Position numbers and translations under genes: made by a program | The notes under the pieces: generated by a model | What the model was told of the DNA's origin: nothing | The model's database searches: none | What the model saw: only the letters and a program-made list of their open reading frames with translations | Part shown: positions 63,793 to 64,000 of the stretch, piece after piece | Numbering within the stretch: the first letter of the stretch is position 1 | Layout: every line of letters starts with the position of its first letter | NCBI RefSeq assembly: GCF_014204625.1 | Contig: NZ_JACHLU010000010.1 | Coordinates: forward strand, 62,001-126,000 | Reading direction: 5' to 3' | Origin: Gillisella vitis | Lineage (GTDB): Bacteria; Pseudomonadota; Alphaproteobacteria; Rhizobiales; Rhizobiaceae | Length of the DNA stretch: 64,000 nt

Positions 63793-63803
63793 CAAACTCT
63801 ATA
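63764..63803. repeat. Dispersed palindromic repeat overlapping the PAP2 stop
   Basis: Reads gtcaggaaaaaccggattcc then acgtttccctgacaaactct, an imperfect palindrome. The right part matches 20331-20352 and 20396-20416 (ttccctgacaaactc). It supplies the final codons and the stop of the PAP2 gene. Confidence 0.7.
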
Positions 63804-63808
63804 ATCGG

Positions 63809-64000
63809 TCAGTCCCAATCATCGCCTTTCACAGGCTGCAACAGGCCAAGCTTGCGCTCCAGCGCCGTGGCCTGCTGTTCAGAAAGGCGCAAATCGAAGG
63901 AAACCGATCCATCCTCTCGATCTTCACGGCTATCAACCATGGTGTTTTCATAGACCCACGAGATCAAAGAAAGCTTGTCTGGCGGTAAAACCACAGTGGT
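63809..64000 (-). CDS. hflX: GTPase HflX, C-terminal end only
   Basis: The frame continues past the window edge. The visible 63 residues (TTVVLPPDKLSLISWVYENT, then REDGSVSFDLRLSEQQ) match the end of ribosome-associated HflX GTPases, where LLLPP and DGSVSL-x-VR are conserved. The GTP-binding domain lies outside the window. The stop is at 63809-63811, convergent with the PAP2 gene. Confidence 0.72.
   Translation of the reverse strand, partial: TTVVLPPDKLSLISWVYENTMVDSREDREDGSVSFDLRLSEQQATALERKLGLLQPVKGDDWD

Noticed and set aside
1-64000. CRISPR arrays, prophage and insertion sequences
   Set aside because: No regularly spaced direct repeats, integrase, transposase or phage structural genes were seen. 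The repeats found are short palindromic elements.

Overview
The window looks like chromosome of an alphaproteobacterium of the order Hyphomicrobiales (Rhizobiales). Supporting signs are a phosphatidylcholine synthase (pcs), a DUF1489 protein, an alphaproteobacterial GTTC-N7-GTTC SOS box before lexA, a CbiG-CobJ fusion, and many short palindromic intergenic repeats resembling rhizobial RIME elements. I cannot name the species. Genes are dense, often with 4-base stop/start overlaps, and I see no phage, insertion sequence or CRISPR array.

Layout. 1-160: tail of a chloride channel. 479-1933: cobQ. 2343-5564: ProXWV-type betaine ABC transporter. 5738-11659: a glycosylation block with a family 2 glycosyltransferase, two GT41 (SPINDLY/OGT-like) TPR proteins around a small unknown protein, and a DUF2233 phosphodiester glycosidase; mosaic repeats bracket it. 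11918-16592: BMP/NupOPQ-type nucleoside ABC transporter. 16783-23477: pcs, a Ubi-type hydroxylase, ccdA, tRNA-Lys, repeat elements, a YHYH peptide, a cold-shock gene with a long leader, dusA and DUF1489. 23496-30101: a TctDE two-component system with an orphan periplasmic binding protein, divergent from tctCBA. 30152-36076: sdaA, DUF599, DUF1624, an ICMT-like protein, a MerR regulator and mgtE.

36138-50999 is a large corrin-ring locus. One operon is cobA-cobB-cobC-cobD and another is cbiX-cobH-cobL-cobI-cbiG/cobJ-cobM; cbiD stands alone, divergent from cobA. CbiX, CbiD and CbiG together point to the early-cobalt-insertion (anaerobic-type) route. cheD and a nucleoside hydrolase gene interrupt the locus. 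The precorrin-6A reductase gene (cobK) directly after cbiD is reduced to its first ~18 and last ~22 codons, out of frame and joined by a repeat-like scar. The cobH gene carries a ~305-residue N-terminal extension resembling DUF429.

51289-64000: a TSUP permease, lexA with its SOS box, comEC, gltA, ppiD, trpD-trpC-moaC-moeA, a PAP2 phosphatase and the tail of hflX. The order differs from the rhizobial order I remember: gltX is absent between comEC and gltA, and lexA-comEC-gltA lies on the other side of ppiD-trpDC-moaC-moeA.

The strongest leads are the cobK deletion scar, the DUF429-like/CobH fusion, the repeat-bracketed GT41 block, the orphan binding protein in the TctDE operon, and a possible small RNA or attenuator upstream of sdaA.
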